From: DATGKK01 sp035294725
Lineage (GTDB): Bacteria; Actinomycetota; Acidimicrobiia; Acidimicrobiales; Bog-793
Direction: 5' to 3'
Assembly: GCA_035294725.1 (NCBI GenBank)
Contig: DATGKK010000116.1
Span: 1 to 22,098, forward strand
Length of the DNA stretch: 22,098 nt
Shown here piece by piece: positions 14,129 to 21,683 of this stretch. Under the pieces are notes generated by a model, which saw only the letters and a program-made list of their open reading frames with translations, made no database searches and was not told the origin of the DNA. Numbering within the stretch: the first letter of the stretch is position 1; each line of letters opens with the position of its first letter. The translations under genes were made by a program, and so were the position numbers.

Positions 14129-15511
14129 TCACCGGCCGGCGCGCCCCGGCCGCACCCTCACCCGGAGGTCGATCGGGGTCGGGCCGAGCTCGAAGCGCTC
14201 CCGGAGGTAGCGCTCGAGGTAGCGGAGGTAGGTGGGCTGCAGGCGGCGGGTCGCGAACAGGGTGACGGTCGGTGGGTCGACGGCGCCCTGCACGGCGTAG
14301 AGGATACGGGCGCCCGGGGCGGGATGGGCGCTCTGAGCGGCCCGCAGCGCCTCGTTGAGCCGGGAGGTCGGGATGCGGCGGTGGTAGGCGGCGATCGAGT
14401 CGGCGACGACGGGGATGAGGCGGTGCACGCCCATGCCGCTTCGCGCCGAGATCCGCAGCACAGGGGCGTAGCCGAGGAAGGCGAGCTTCTCCCCCACCTC
14501 CTCGTTCACCTCGAGGCGCCGCTCGGTGTCGAGGAGGTCCCACTTGTTGAGCAGGATGACCGCAGGGCTGCCCGAGGCGTCGACCCGCTCGGCGAGCCGC
14601 TGGTCCTGGTGGGTGACGCCCTCGGTCGCGTCGAGCACGAGCAGCGCCACATCGGCGTGGTCGAGGGCGCGCAGCGAGCGCACGAGCGAGTAGTACTCCG
14701 GGGCGTCCCCGCCTCTCGCGCGGCGCCGCATGCCGGCCGTGTCGATGAGGCGAAGGGTGCCGGCGTCGGTCTCGACGAGGGTGTCGATGGCGTCGCGCGT
14801 CGTCCCGGGCATGTCATGGACGACCGAGCGTTCCTCGCCGACGAGGCGGTTGAACAGGGTCGACTTCCCGACGTTCGGCCGCCCGACGATGGCGACGGCG
14901 ATCGGCACGGCTTGGGCGCCCTCCGCCTCCGTGCCGTGCTCGCCGGCCAGCACCAGCTGCTCGCTGGCGGGCTGGCCCGCACCAGGCGGCAGGCGGGCCA
15001 CGACCTCGTCGAGCAGGTCGCCGACGCCGCGGCCGTGGAGGGCGCTCACCATCTGCGGTGCTCCGAGACCGAGGCCGGCGAGCTCCCAGGCGTCGGCCTC
15101 CCTCCGTTCGGAGTCGACCTTGTTCGCCACCACGAGCACCTTGTCGCCGGCGCGGCGAAGGCGGCTCGCCACGTCGGCGTCCTCGCCGGTGATGCCGGTG
15201 GTGGCGTCGAGCACGAACAGGATGAGGTCGGCCGCCGCGACGGCCCGGAGGGACTGCTCGCTCACCTTCGCATCGAGACTGCCTCCTCCCTCGACGACCC
15301 CGCCCGTGTCGACGAGGCGGAACTGGGTGCCCGCCCACTCGCACTCGAGCTCGAGGCGGTCCCGGGTGACGCCCGGCTCCTCCTGCACGATGGCGACCTG
15401 CCGGCCGGCAATGCGGTTCGCGAGGGTGGACTTGCCGACGTTCGGCCGCCCGACCACGACGACGACCGGCAGGGCTCCCGCCGAGGCTCGCACGGGCGGC
15501 GAGCTCGTCAC
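14129..15511 (-). CDS. der: Ribosome-assembly GTPase Der (EngA)
   Basis: A 460-residue protein with the tandem GTPase layout unique to Der. The first G domain has GRPNVGKS at 21-28, DTGG at 68-71 and NKVD at 130-133. The second has GRPNVGKS at 210-217, DTAG and NKWD. It is followed by a KH-like domain ending LRYLERYLRERFELGPTPID. Der acts in the maturation of the 50S ribosomal subunit and is usually essential. The GTG start overlaps the stop of the DUF512 gene by 4 bp (GTGA), so they are translationally coupled. The residues before the first G domain form a short flexible tail. All key motifs are intact. Confidence 0.97.
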   Translation of the reverse strand: MTSSPPVRASAGALPVVVVVGRPNVGKSTLANRIAGRQVAIVQEEPGVTRDRLELECEWAGTQFRLVDTGGVVEGGGSLDAKVSEQSLRAVAAADLILFVLDATTGITGEDADVASRLRRAGDKVLVVANKVDSERREADAWELAGLGLGAPQMVSALHGRGVGDLLDEVVARLPPGAGQPASEQLVLAGEHGTEAEGAQAVPIAVAIVGRPNVGKSTLFNRLVGEERSVVHDMPGTTRDAIDTLVETDAGTLRLIDTAGMRRRARGGDAPEYYSLVRSLRALDHADVALLVLDATEGVTHQDQRLAERVDASGSPAVILLNKWDLLDTERRLEVNEEVGEKLAFLGYAPVLRISARSGMGVHRLIPVVADSIAAYHRRIPTSRLNEALRAAQSAHPAPGARILYAVQGAVDPPTVTLFATRRLQPTYLRYLERYLRERFELGPTPIDLRVRVRPGRAGR

Positions 15512-16878
15512 CGGGACCTGCTGTTCTCGAGGGCGCGCCGCAGCGAGACCCCGTCGGTCGGGACGACCTCGACGGGTCGTGGCAGGTCACCCACCTCGAC
15601 CCCGTCGAGGAAGACGCCCTTCGACAGGCAGACGTCAGGGAGCAGGTACCGCCGGGCAGCGGGGGCTTCGGCGAGGGCGCGGCCCACGTCCTCGCCCGCG
15701 AGGAGGCCGGTGACGGCGATGTTGCCCCCGAAGAACTCGTTACGCACGGCCATCAGCTCCACCCCGGTGAAACCGGCCCGGTCGAGCAGGGGGCGGAGCA
15801 CGGCGGCTCCGTACTCGCCCGTCACGACGGTGGCGGGGAGGCGACCATCCCCGAGCCGTACCGGCACCGCCGTGAGCGGGGCCCTCGGCGCCCGGTACCC
15901 CGAGGCGGGCGCGCCCTCCACCCACTGGAAGAAGCCCGAGGCGGCCGGTGCCGCCGCGCGCTCCCCGGCGAGCTCGAGCTCGAACGAGCGGGCCATTCCC
16001 ACCCCGTTCTCGTGCTGGGGAAAGCCGTCGTACTCCTCGGCCTCGGGAAACTCCCTGCCGGCAAGGAGGTAGTACTCGTCGGAGGCGTGCACGAGCCGCC
16101 GGCCGAGAGCGGTGCGGAAGACCTCCTGCCACTCGGCGACCGCCTCCACGACGGCCTCGGCTTCGGCGCGGGTATGAGGGCGCATGGCCGGCTCGTTCGA
16201 GTGGCGGCTCACGCCGAGCGGGACCACGGCCACCGTGGCGAGCTCGGGATACTCGTCGAGCAGGCCCGCCAGGGTGTCGTGGAGGGCGGCGCCATCGTTG
16301 ACGCCCGGGCAGACGACGACCTGCCCGTGCACCTCGATGCCGGCGTCGAGGAGGAGCCGCAGCCATCGCAGGCTGATCGCGCCCCGCCGGTTGCGGAGCA
16401 TCCGCGCCCGGAGCTCGGGGTCGGTCGAGTGGATCGAGACGTAGAGGGGAGAGAGCCGCTGCTCGACGACGCGTTCCAAGTCGGCCTCGGTGAAGCGGGT
16501 GAGCGTCGTGAAGTTGCCGTAGAGGAAGGACAGCCGGTAGTCGTCGTCCTTCAGGTACAGGCTCCGGCGCATCCCCTTTGGCAGCTGGTAGATGAAGCAG
16601 AACTCGCAGTGGTTGTCGCAGGTCCGCACGCGGTCGAACACCGCCGAGGAGACCTCGGCGCCAAGCGGCTCGCCAGGCTGCTTCTGAACCGTCACCGCGA
16701 CCTCGAGCCCGCCGCGCGCGAGCTCGAGGTCGAGGCGGGGCTCGTCCGCGAGGAGCTGGAACTCGATGATGTCTCGGGGCACCTGGCCGTTCATCGAGCG
16801 GATCTCGTCGCCCGGCACGAGGCCGGCACGCGACGCCGGCGAGGGGTCGGCCACGGCCACCACCTGGGGTAGTGGCAT
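15508..16878 (-). CDS. DUF512 protein: PDZ plus radical-SAM-like iron-sulfur protein
   Basis: A 456-residue protein. It starts with a PDZ-like domain (residues 1-65: VVAVADPSPASRAGLVPGDE). A radical-SAM core follows, with its CxxxCxxC cluster as CDNHCEFC (Cys87, Cys91, Cys94), then FIYQLPKGMRRSLYLKDDDY, RLSFLYGNFTTLT and YVSIHSTDPELR. The C-terminal DUF512 domain has QHENGVGM and TGEYGA blocks. The reaction is unknown. Members are often found beside der, as here, and a link to translation or envelope growth is guessed from that. ATG 16878-16876 is chosen because it begins the PDZ domain and TACCCT lies 6 nt upstream. The same frame stays open far upstream, but only antisense to ispH. Confidence 0.93.
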   Translation of the reverse strand: MPLPQVVAVADPSPASRAGLVPGDEIRSMNGQVPRDIIEFQLLADEPRLDLELARGGLEVAVTVQKQPGEPLGAEVSSAVFDRVRTCDNHCEFCFIYQLPKGMRRSLYLKDDDYRLSFLYGNFTTLTRFTEADLERVVEQRLSPLYVSIHSTDPELRARMLRNRRGAISLRWLRLLLDAGIEVHGQVVVCPGVNDGAALHDTLAGLLDEYPELATVAVVPLGVSRHSNEPAMRPHTRAEAEAVVEAVAEWQEVFRTALGRRLVHASDEYYLLAGREFPEAEEYDGFPQHENGVGMARSFELELAGERAAAPAASGFFQWVEGAPASGYRAPRAPLTAVPVRLGDGRLPATVVTGEYGAAVLRPLLDRAGFTGVELMAVRNEFFGGNIAVTGLLAGEDVGRALAEAPAARRYLLPDVCLSKGVFLDGVEVGDLPRPVEVVPTDGVSLRRALENSRSR

Positions 16879-16884
16879 AGCGAC

Positions 16885-16890
16885 AGGGTA
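16885..16890 (-). promoter_or_regulatory. Candidate -10 (TACCCT) of the leaderless DUF512-der operon
   Basis: TACCCT on the minus strand, then 6 nt, then the ATG at 16878. It lies back to back with the ispH box; the two hexamers are 8 bp apart. Confidence 0.5.
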
Positions 16891-16898
16891 CCGTCGGT

Positions 16899-16904
16899 TA
16901 GCCT
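16899..16904 (+). promoter_or_regulatory. Candidate -10 (TAGCCT) of leaderless ispH mRNA
   Basis: TAGCCT, then 7 nt, then the GTG at 16912. The whole gap between the divergent genes is 33 bp, so any -35 elements would fall inside the opposite gene. Confidence 0.5.
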
Positions 16905-16911
16905 CACCCGG

Positions 16912-17985
16912 GTGCGAGTGGCAAAGGTGCTCCTGGCGCAGCCCCGCGGCTTTTGCGCCGGGGTCGAGATGGCGATCAAGGCGCTCTCGTGGATGGTGCG
17001 GGTCTTCGAGCCGCCCGTCTACTGCTACCACGAGATCGTCCACAACAAGGTGGTCGTCGAGGCCTTCGAGGCGCTCGGGGTCGTCTTCGTCGACGACGTC
17101 GCCGAGGTGCCGCCCGGCCGGCCGGTCATGCTCTCGGCTCACGGCTCGGCCCCCGAGGTCGAGGCCGAGGCCGGCCGTCACGGGCGGGTCGTCGTCGACG
17201 CCTGCTGCCCCCTCGTCACGAAGGTCCACCACGAGCTGAAGGTGCGGGCGCGCAAGGGGTACACGGTCATCTACGTCGGCCACTCCGGCCACGAGGAGGC
17301 CATCGGCACGATGGCCGTCGCGCCGGAGGCGGTCCGCCTCGTCGAGAGCGAGGAGGACGTCGCCGCCCTCGAGATCCCAGTGGGTGAACCGGTCGCCCTC
17401 CTCGCCCAGACGACGCTCGCCCACGACGAGTGGTCCGGGATCGTCGAGCGGGCAAAGGAGCGCTACCCCGAGCTGTGGATGCCGGGGCGCTCCGACCTCT
17501 GCTACGCGACGACGAACCGCCAGGCGGCGATGCGCGCCCTCGCCCCCCGTTGCGATGCCGTCGTCGTCATCGGCTCTGCCAACTCCTCCAACACGGTCTC
17601 GCTCGCGAAGACGGCGGCCCTCTACGGAGCGCCCCGGGTGCACCGTGTCAACTCGCTCGGCGAGCTGCCCGGCGACCTCGAGGGCGTCGTCGGGGTGACC
17701 GCAGGGGCCTCGGCGCCCGAGTGGCTCGTGGAGGAGGTCCTCACCGAGCTCGACCCCGCCGACGGCGTCGAGCTCGTCGGGGTCACCGAGGAGGACGAGT
17801 ACTTCCCGCCGCCGCCGGAACTGCGCGACCTGCTGAAGGTGGTGGCGTGCGCCGCTGCCGCCCTCGTCGGAGCCCCGGCGGGCGGTGAGCCGCCGACGGC
17901 CGCCGACCGGGCGACGCCGGCCGCCTCGGTGCTCCGGCCTCCCGGCGGCGCGGGCCGGGCGGGCGTCGCGGTGCTCTCCGGGTGA
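16912..17985 (+). CDS. ispH: 4-hydroxy-3-methylbut-2-enyl diphosphate reductase (IspH)
   Basis: A 357-residue IspH, the last enzyme of the MEP isoprenoid pathway; it reduces HMBPP to IPP and DMAPP at a [4Fe-4S] cluster. The cluster cysteines are in place: Cys15 (PRGFCAGVEMA), a Cys in DACCPLVTKVH (98 or 99), and Cys197 (SDLCYATTNRQ). Substrate-binding motifs are EIVHN, SAHGSAPEV, VGHSGHEEAIGTM, and GSANSSNTVSL near 221-231. After the family's usual end (YFPPPPELRDLL) there is an extra Ala/Pro/Gly-rich tail of about 45 residues. The GTG start is supported by the TAGCCT box and by the motif VAKVLLAQPRG that opens the family. Its stop overlaps the next gene by 4 bp. Confidence 0.96.
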   Translation: MRVAKVLLAQPRGFCAGVEMAIKALSWMVRVFEPPVYCYHEIVHNKVVVEAFEALGVVFVDDVAEVPPGRPVMLSAHGSAPEVEAEAGRHGRVVVDACCPLVTKVHHELKVRARKGYTVIYVGHSGHEEAIGTMAVAPEAVRLVESEEDVAALEIPVGEPVALLAQTTLAHDEWSGIVERAKERYPELWMPGRSDLCYATTNRQAAMRALAPRCDAVVVIGSANSSNTVSLAKTAALYGAPRVHRVNSLGELPGDLEGVVGVTAGASAPEWLVEEVLTELDPADGVELVGVTEEDEYFPPPPELRDLLKVVACAAAALVGAPAGGEPPTAADRATPAASVLRPPGGAGRAGVAVLSG

Positions 17986-18803
17986 ACGAGCGGGAGGCCC
18001 GGCGGAGGCGGGCGACCGACGAGCTGATCGACCGCATCGCGATCGAGGAGTTCGAAGCCCACCACGGCGGCCACCAGCTCAATCCCGTCGCGATCGTGAT
18101 CGCGGCCTACAAGGAGGCCGACAACATCGAGCGGGTCGTGCGCGAGATGCCGGAGAAGCTGAACGGCGAGGCGACCTCGCTCCTCGTCGTCGTCGACGGC
18201 GAGGACGACGGGACGAGCGCCATCGCCCGGGCCGCCGGGGCGCTCGCCGTCGTCGCCCCGGTCAACCGGGGCCAGGGCGCCGCCCTCCGCCTCGGGTACC
18301 GGGTCGCCCGGGAGCACGGGGCCCGCTACATCGTGACCGCCGACGCGGACGGCCAGACCGACCCCGACGACCTCGCCGTCGCCCTCGAGCCGGTGATGGC
18401 GGGAGAGAAGGACTTCGTGAACGGCTCCCGGCGCCTTGGAGCCACAGAGGGCACCGACGCCGTGCGCAACACGGGGGTCGTCGTCTATGCCGCCCTCCTC
18501 TCGCTCCTCACCGGCACGAAGGTGACCGACACGGCCAATCCCGTCCGGGCCTTCCCGGCCGCCCTCACGGCTTCCCTCACCCTCGAGGAGCCCCAGTACC
18601 AGGCCTCGGAGCTGCTCATCGCCGCCCTCTCCCACGGCGTGCGCTACGGCGAGGTGCCGGTCACCATGCGCACGCGGGCGAAGGGCACCTCCAAAAAGGG
18701 AGGGAACCTCGCCTACGGCTACCGCTACGGCCGCGTGATGCTCCGGACGTGGTGGAGGGAGCGGGTCACCCGGCCTGCTCGAGGGAGGGCTCCGGCGAGC
18801 TGA
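17982..18803 (+). CDS. Family-2 glycosyltransferase (polyprenyl-phosphate sugar transferase type)
   Basis: A 273-residue GT2 enzyme with a GT-A fold. NPVAIVIAAYKEADNIERVV (34-53) is the nucleotide-binding start, LLVVVDGEDDGT (67-78) follows, NRGQGAALRLGYRVA comes next, and the metal-binding DxD is in TADADGQTDPDD (119-130). The C-terminal part has the VNGSRRLGA segment and PVTMRTRAKGTSKKGG, seen in soluble dolichol-phosphate-mannose-like transferases. It has no clear membrane anchor except a hydrophobic patch near 160-175. Being coupled to ispH by a GTGA overlap, it fits a role in attaching sugar to a polyprenyl carrier, though this is inference. Its 3' end overlaps the end of the convergent MFS gene by 38 bp. 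Confidence 0.88.
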   Translation: MNEREARRRRATDELIDRIAIEEFEAHHGGHQLNPVAIVIAAYKEADNIERVVREMPEKLNGEATSLLVVVDGEDDGTSAIARAAGALAVVAPVNRGQGAALRLGYRVAREHGARYIVTADADGQTDPDDLAVALEPVMAGEKDFVNGSRRLGATEGTDAVRNTGVVVYAALLSLLTGTKVTDTANPVRAFPAALTASLTLEEPQYQASELLIAALSHGVRYGEVPVTMRTRAKGTSKKGGNLAYGYRYGRVMLRTWWRERVTRPARGRAPAS

Positions 18804-20040
18804 CCGGGACGAGCTCGGCGGCGGGATGGCCAGCGCGCGCGGGCACGGCCGAACCCCGCCCCGGGACGCCCCGCCAGAGGAGCCCGATCACGCCAATGCA
18901 GCACACGATCAGTGCCCCGGCGAGCACGAAGGGGAGCCAGGCCCGCAGGCCGAAGAGCGCGCCTGCGATCGAGGCCGACACCGCCATCGCCCCGGTCTGC
19001 GCCGTCGAGACCGCCCCCTGGGCCCGGCCGAGCTCACGGCCGTCGACCGAGCGGGAGAGCTGCGCCGACTGGGCCGGGCCGCCGAGGGCGACCGTCACGG
19101 CCTCGCCGGCCCCGAGGCCGACGAGCCAGGCGACCGAGCCGACGAACGGGTAGGTGCTCGCGAAGGCCGCCGTGCCGGCCAGCGCGACGAGCGTGAGCAC
19201 CCGGCGGTCCATGTGGTCGACGAGCCAGCCGGCCGGGACCGAGATGACGGCAAAGGGGATGGCGAACAGCGTCCACGAGAGCCCGATCTCCCACGAGCGC
19301 GCCCCCCGCATCGTGAGCAGGAGGCTCCAGCAGACCTCGTACATCCCGACGACGATCCCGCCGGCGAGGAAGGCCACGCCGACGCCCATGACGGAGCGGT
19401 TCCGCCAGAGCAGGGTGCGCTCGTGGCGCCGCAGCGGCTCGCGCTGGCTGAAGCGGGGCGTGAAGAGCAGGATCGGGAGGGCGGCGAGCAGCACGGCGAT
19501 CGCAGCCGCGAGGAAGAGCCAGGACATGGCGTGCAGGCCGAACAGGCCCCCGAGGAACGGCGCCACCGCCATGCCGACCGTCCGGGTGCCGTAGAGCGCC
19601 CCGTAGGCCCTCCCCCGCTGGGACTCGGGCACGACCTCCCCGATGGTGGCCGAGTTGGCCACGTCGACGATGCCGACGCCGGCACCCTGCAGGGCGCGCA
19701 GGGCGAGGGTGGCGACCGGAGCCGAGAAGAAGATGAACAGCAGCGTCGCGAGCGAGTAGGTGACGAGCCCGCCCACCTGGATCGTGCGCCGTCCGATGCG
19801 GTCCGAGAGCCGGCCGAGGGGGTACTGCACGGCGACGGCCGCGGCGAAGAAGGCGGCCATCGTGAAGCCGACCATCGTGACCGAGGAGCCGTGGCGGCGG
19901 AGGTAGACCGGCAGCAGCGGCAGGACGGCGCTCGAGCCGCCCCATTCGGCGAACGCGGAGATCGAGACAGCGGCCACGACGCGGCGGACGGCCCGGTCCT
20001 CTGGTCTCCCGCCGGGAACGAGCCGCGAGACGAGCTTCAC
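18766..20040 (-). CDS. Major facilitator superfamily transporter
   Basis: A 424-residue membrane protein with about 12 hydrophobic helices. The MFS signature after helix 2 reads PLGRLSDRIGRRTIQ, and ALQGAGVGIVDVANSATIGE matches the helix-4/5 motif of drug:proton exporters. A second cytoplasmic loop, PAGWLVDHMDRRVL, is the mirrored signature in the C-half. The likely role is proton-driven efflux of a small molecule, sensed by the TetR protein encoded just upstream. The GTG start overlaps the TetR stop by 4 bp (GTGA). The last codons run 38 bp into the convergent glycosyltransferase gene. The substrate cannot be told from the sequence. Confidence 0.92.
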   Translation of the reverse strand: MKLVSRLVPGGRPEDRAVRRVVAAVSISAFAEWGGSSAVLPLLPVYLRRHGSSVTMVGFTMAAFFAAAVAVQYPLGRLSDRIGRRTIQVGGLVTYSLATLLFIFFSAPVATLALRALQGAGVGIVDVANSATIGEVVPESQRGRAYGALYGTRTVGMAVAPFLGGLFGLHAMSWLFLAAAIAVLLAALPILLFTPRFSQREPLRRHERTLLWRNRSVMGVGVAFLAGGIVVGMYEVCWSLLLTMRGARSWEIGLSWTLFAIPFAVISVPAGWLVDHMDRRVLTLVALAGTAAFASTYPFVGSVAWLVGLGAGEAVTVALGGPAQSAQLSRSVDGRELGRAQGAVSTAQTGAMAVSASIAGALFGLRAWLPFVLAGALIVCCIGVIGLLWRGVPGRGSAVPARAGHPAAELVPVSSPEPSLEQAG

Positions 20041-20681
20041 GGCTGCGCCTCCATCTCGGCACCCGCAGGCTTCGCCGGGGCGAGGGCCGGGGCGCGCGCC
20101 TCGAGCATTGCCGAGAGCTCCCGTCCGACCTCTGCGCGCAGCTCGCCCCGCACCGGCGCCAGCTCGAGGAGGTCGGCCAGCCACAGCCCGTCGGCGCACA
20201 GCCGAGCGAGCGTCGCGACCGCGGGCGGGAGGCCGTCGGCCTCGAGGGCGGCCTGCCATGCGGCGAAGCGGTCCCGCAACGGGGCGAGCAACTCGGGGTC
20301 CGAGGCCACGCCCGCGAGGAGGGCGCCGCCGAGCCGGCGGTCTCTCAGCTCGAGCTCGGTCATCTCCTCCTCGGGGCCTCCCCCGCCCGGAGAGGAGATC
20401 GGCTCGAGCGTCGCTCGCAGGTAGGCCCTCGTGAAGTCGCCGGGTCCTCCTCCGAGGCCGCCGTAGGCGGCGAGGTCGTCGTCGAAGCTCACGACGAAGC
20501 GGTCGACCATCGCCGAGACGAGCGCCCCCCGGCTCGGGAAGTGGTACAGGATCCCCCCCTTGCTGACACCGGCCTCCTGGGCCGCCGACTCGAGGGTCAG
20601 CTTCGAGACGCCGTCGCGGATGACGATGTCCTCCGCGGCCCGGAGGATCCGCTCGCGGGTGCCGGTCTCGGAGCGGGCCAT
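20037..20681 (-). CDS. TetR-family transcriptional regulator
   Basis: A 214-residue repressor. The N-terminal DNA-binding domain is typical: TRERILRAAEDIVIRDGVSK, then LTLESAAQEAGVSKGGILYHFPSRGALV (about 8-56), with the recognition helix in VSKGGILYHF. The C-terminal part is helical and should bind the ligand and form the dimer. A Gly/Pro-rich loop lies near 97-106. The ATG is supported by TATAGT 7 nt upstream, so the message is likely leaderless. A perfect 16-bp palindrome joins that -10 box and is the expected operator. The gene is coupled to the MFS exporter gene, so it probably represses both until the exported compound binds. Confidence 0.94.
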   Translation of the reverse strand: MARSETGTRERILRAAEDIVIRDGVSKLTLESAAQEAGVSKGGILYHFPSRGALVSAMVDRFVVSFDDDLAAYGGLGGGPGDFTRAYLRATLEPISSPGGGGPEEEMTELELRDRRLGGALLAGVASDPELLAPLRDRFAAWQAALEADGLPPAVATLARLCADGLWLADLLELAPVRGELRAEVGRELSAMLEARAPALAPAKPAGAEMEAQP

Positions 20682-20688
20682 GCCCCGA

Positions 20689-20694
20689 ACTATA
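20689..20694 (-). promoter_or_regulatory. -10 element (TATAGT) of the TetR-MFS operon
   Basis: TATAGT on the minus strand lies 7 nt before the ATG at 20681. It is the best -10 match in the window. Confidence 0.65.
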
Positions 20695-20708
20695 CCGTCC
20701 GGACGGTA
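20693..20708. promoter_or_regulatory. TetR operator: perfect 16-bp palindrome
   Basis: TACCGTCCGGACGGTA is a perfect palindrome. It overlaps the upstream edge of the -10 box by 2 bp and fills the -10/-35 spacer of the tetR promoter. Size, symmetry and place are those of a TetR-family autoregulatory site. Confidence 0.8.
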
Positions 20709-20744
20709 CAGTCACTCCGAGCTGTCGGAGGCCGCCTGGGGCGC

Positions 20745-21638
20745 CTATGACTGCTGGAGGAAGTCCTTCCAGGTGGCCTCGATGCCCGCTCGGAGGTCGT
20801 GGCGGGGCGCCCAGCCCGCCTCGCGGGCATGGGAGTTGTCGACCACGACGGCCGGCATCTCCCCCGGCTGGCCCGGGACGTGCTCGGCGCCGATCTCGAC
20901 GCCGGTCACCTCGCAGGCGATCCGGTGGAGCTCGAGCATCGAGACCGACTCGCCGCTGCCGATGACGAAGGTGTCGCTCCGATCGAGCTCGAGGGCGAGC
21001 TCGATCGCCTCAACGACGTCGGTGACGTAGACGTAGTCGCGAACCTGCGACCCGTCGCCGTAGATCTGGATGCCCCCTTCGGTGAGGGCTGCCCGCATGA
21101 GGCGGGCGATCACCGAGTCCTTCACCTGCATCCCGCGCCCGTAGACGTTCGTGAAGCGCAAGGCGACCGCGTGCAACCCGTAGCAGGCTCCGTAGGCAGC
21201 GAGGAGGTGCTCGCCGGCCGCCTTCGTGGCCCCGTAGGGCGTGAGCGGCCGGAGGACCATCTCCTCGGTGATCACGCTCGATCCGACGTCCCCGACCACG
21301 GCGTTCGTGGAGGCGAACACGAACCCGGGCACGCCGAGGGTGCGGCAGCGCTCGAGGATCAGGTGCGTCCCGAGCACGTTCGTGCGGAAGACGCCGTCGG
21401 GGTCCTTGACCGAGTCGAGCACCCTCGTGAGCGCAGCGAGGTGAACGACGGCATCGGCGCCGTCGTCGAGGCACTCGAGCACCGTGGCCGGCTCGCGCAG
21501 GTCGGCCTGGACGTGGCGGACCCCCTCGTCGGCCTGCGGCTTCAGGTCGACGACGGTCACCTCGTCGCCCCGCTCGAGCAGGCGCGCGACCACCTGGCGT
21601 CCGATGAAGCCGGCTCCGCCGGTGACGAGCACACGCAC
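20745..21638 (-). CDS. NAD-dependent epimerase/dehydratase (extended SDR, UDP-sugar epimerase-like)
   Basis: A 297-residue extended short-chain dehydrogenase. The nucleotide-binding motif is VTGGAGFIG (5-13), ADL marks the end of the second strand, VVHLAAL is at 64-70, and the active site is Tyr135 and Lys139 in YGATK. The later blocks LRFTNVYGRG and the RDYVYVTDVVEA element are typical of UDP-glucose 4-epimerase and related UDP-sugar enzymes. The upstream catalytic Ser/Thr is probably in FASTNAVVG. The product is likely a nucleotide sugar for surface polymers; the exact sugar is unknown. The GTG start is backed by GGAGFIG near the N-terminus and TAGGGT 8 nt upstream. The segment at 21492-21528 recurs exactly at the window end. 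Confidence 0.92.
   Translation of the reverse strand: MRVLVTGGAGFIGRQVVARLLERGDEVTVVDLKPQADEGVRHVQADLREPATVLECLDDGADAVVHLAALTRVLDSVKDPDGVFRTNVLGTHLILERCRTLGVPGFVFASTNAVVGDVGSSVITEEMVLRPLTPYGATKAAGEHLLAAYGACYGLHAVALRFTNVYGRGMQVKDSVIARLMRAALTEGGIQIYGDGSQVRDYVYVTDVVEAIELALELDRSDTFVIGSGESVSMLELHRIACEVTGVEIGAEHVPGQPGEMPAVVVDNSHAREAGWAPRHDLRAGIEATWKDFLQQS
21492..21528. repeat. 37-bp direct repeat, copy inside the epimerase gene
   Basis: The 37 bases at this place are identical to the last 37 bases of the window. The epimerase reads normally through this copy (EGVRHVQADLRE), so this is the native one. Confidence 0.9.
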
Positions 21639-21646
21639 GGCGGGCC

Positions 21647-21652
21647 ACCCTA
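21647..21652 (-). promoter_or_regulatory. Candidate -10 (TAGGGT) for the epimerase
   Basis: TAGGGT on the minus strand lies 8 nt before the GTG at 21638. It is slightly farther than the other leaderless-type boxes. Confidence 0.35.
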
Positions 21653-21683
21653 GCCGCGGGCCGGATCGGGCCGCCCTCGAGAG

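Noticed and set aside
13808..16072. Long plus-strand open frame of 754 codons, opposite the carboxylase, der and DUF512 genes
   Set aside because: It is antisense to three clearly recognised genes; its sequence is a His/Arg/Gly-rich shadow typical of GC-rich DNA, with no domain.
17885..19153. Plus-strand open frame of 422 codons across the ispH tail, glycosyltransferase and MFS gene
   Set aside because: Arg/Pro-rich shadow of real genes on both strands; no motif and no ribosome site.
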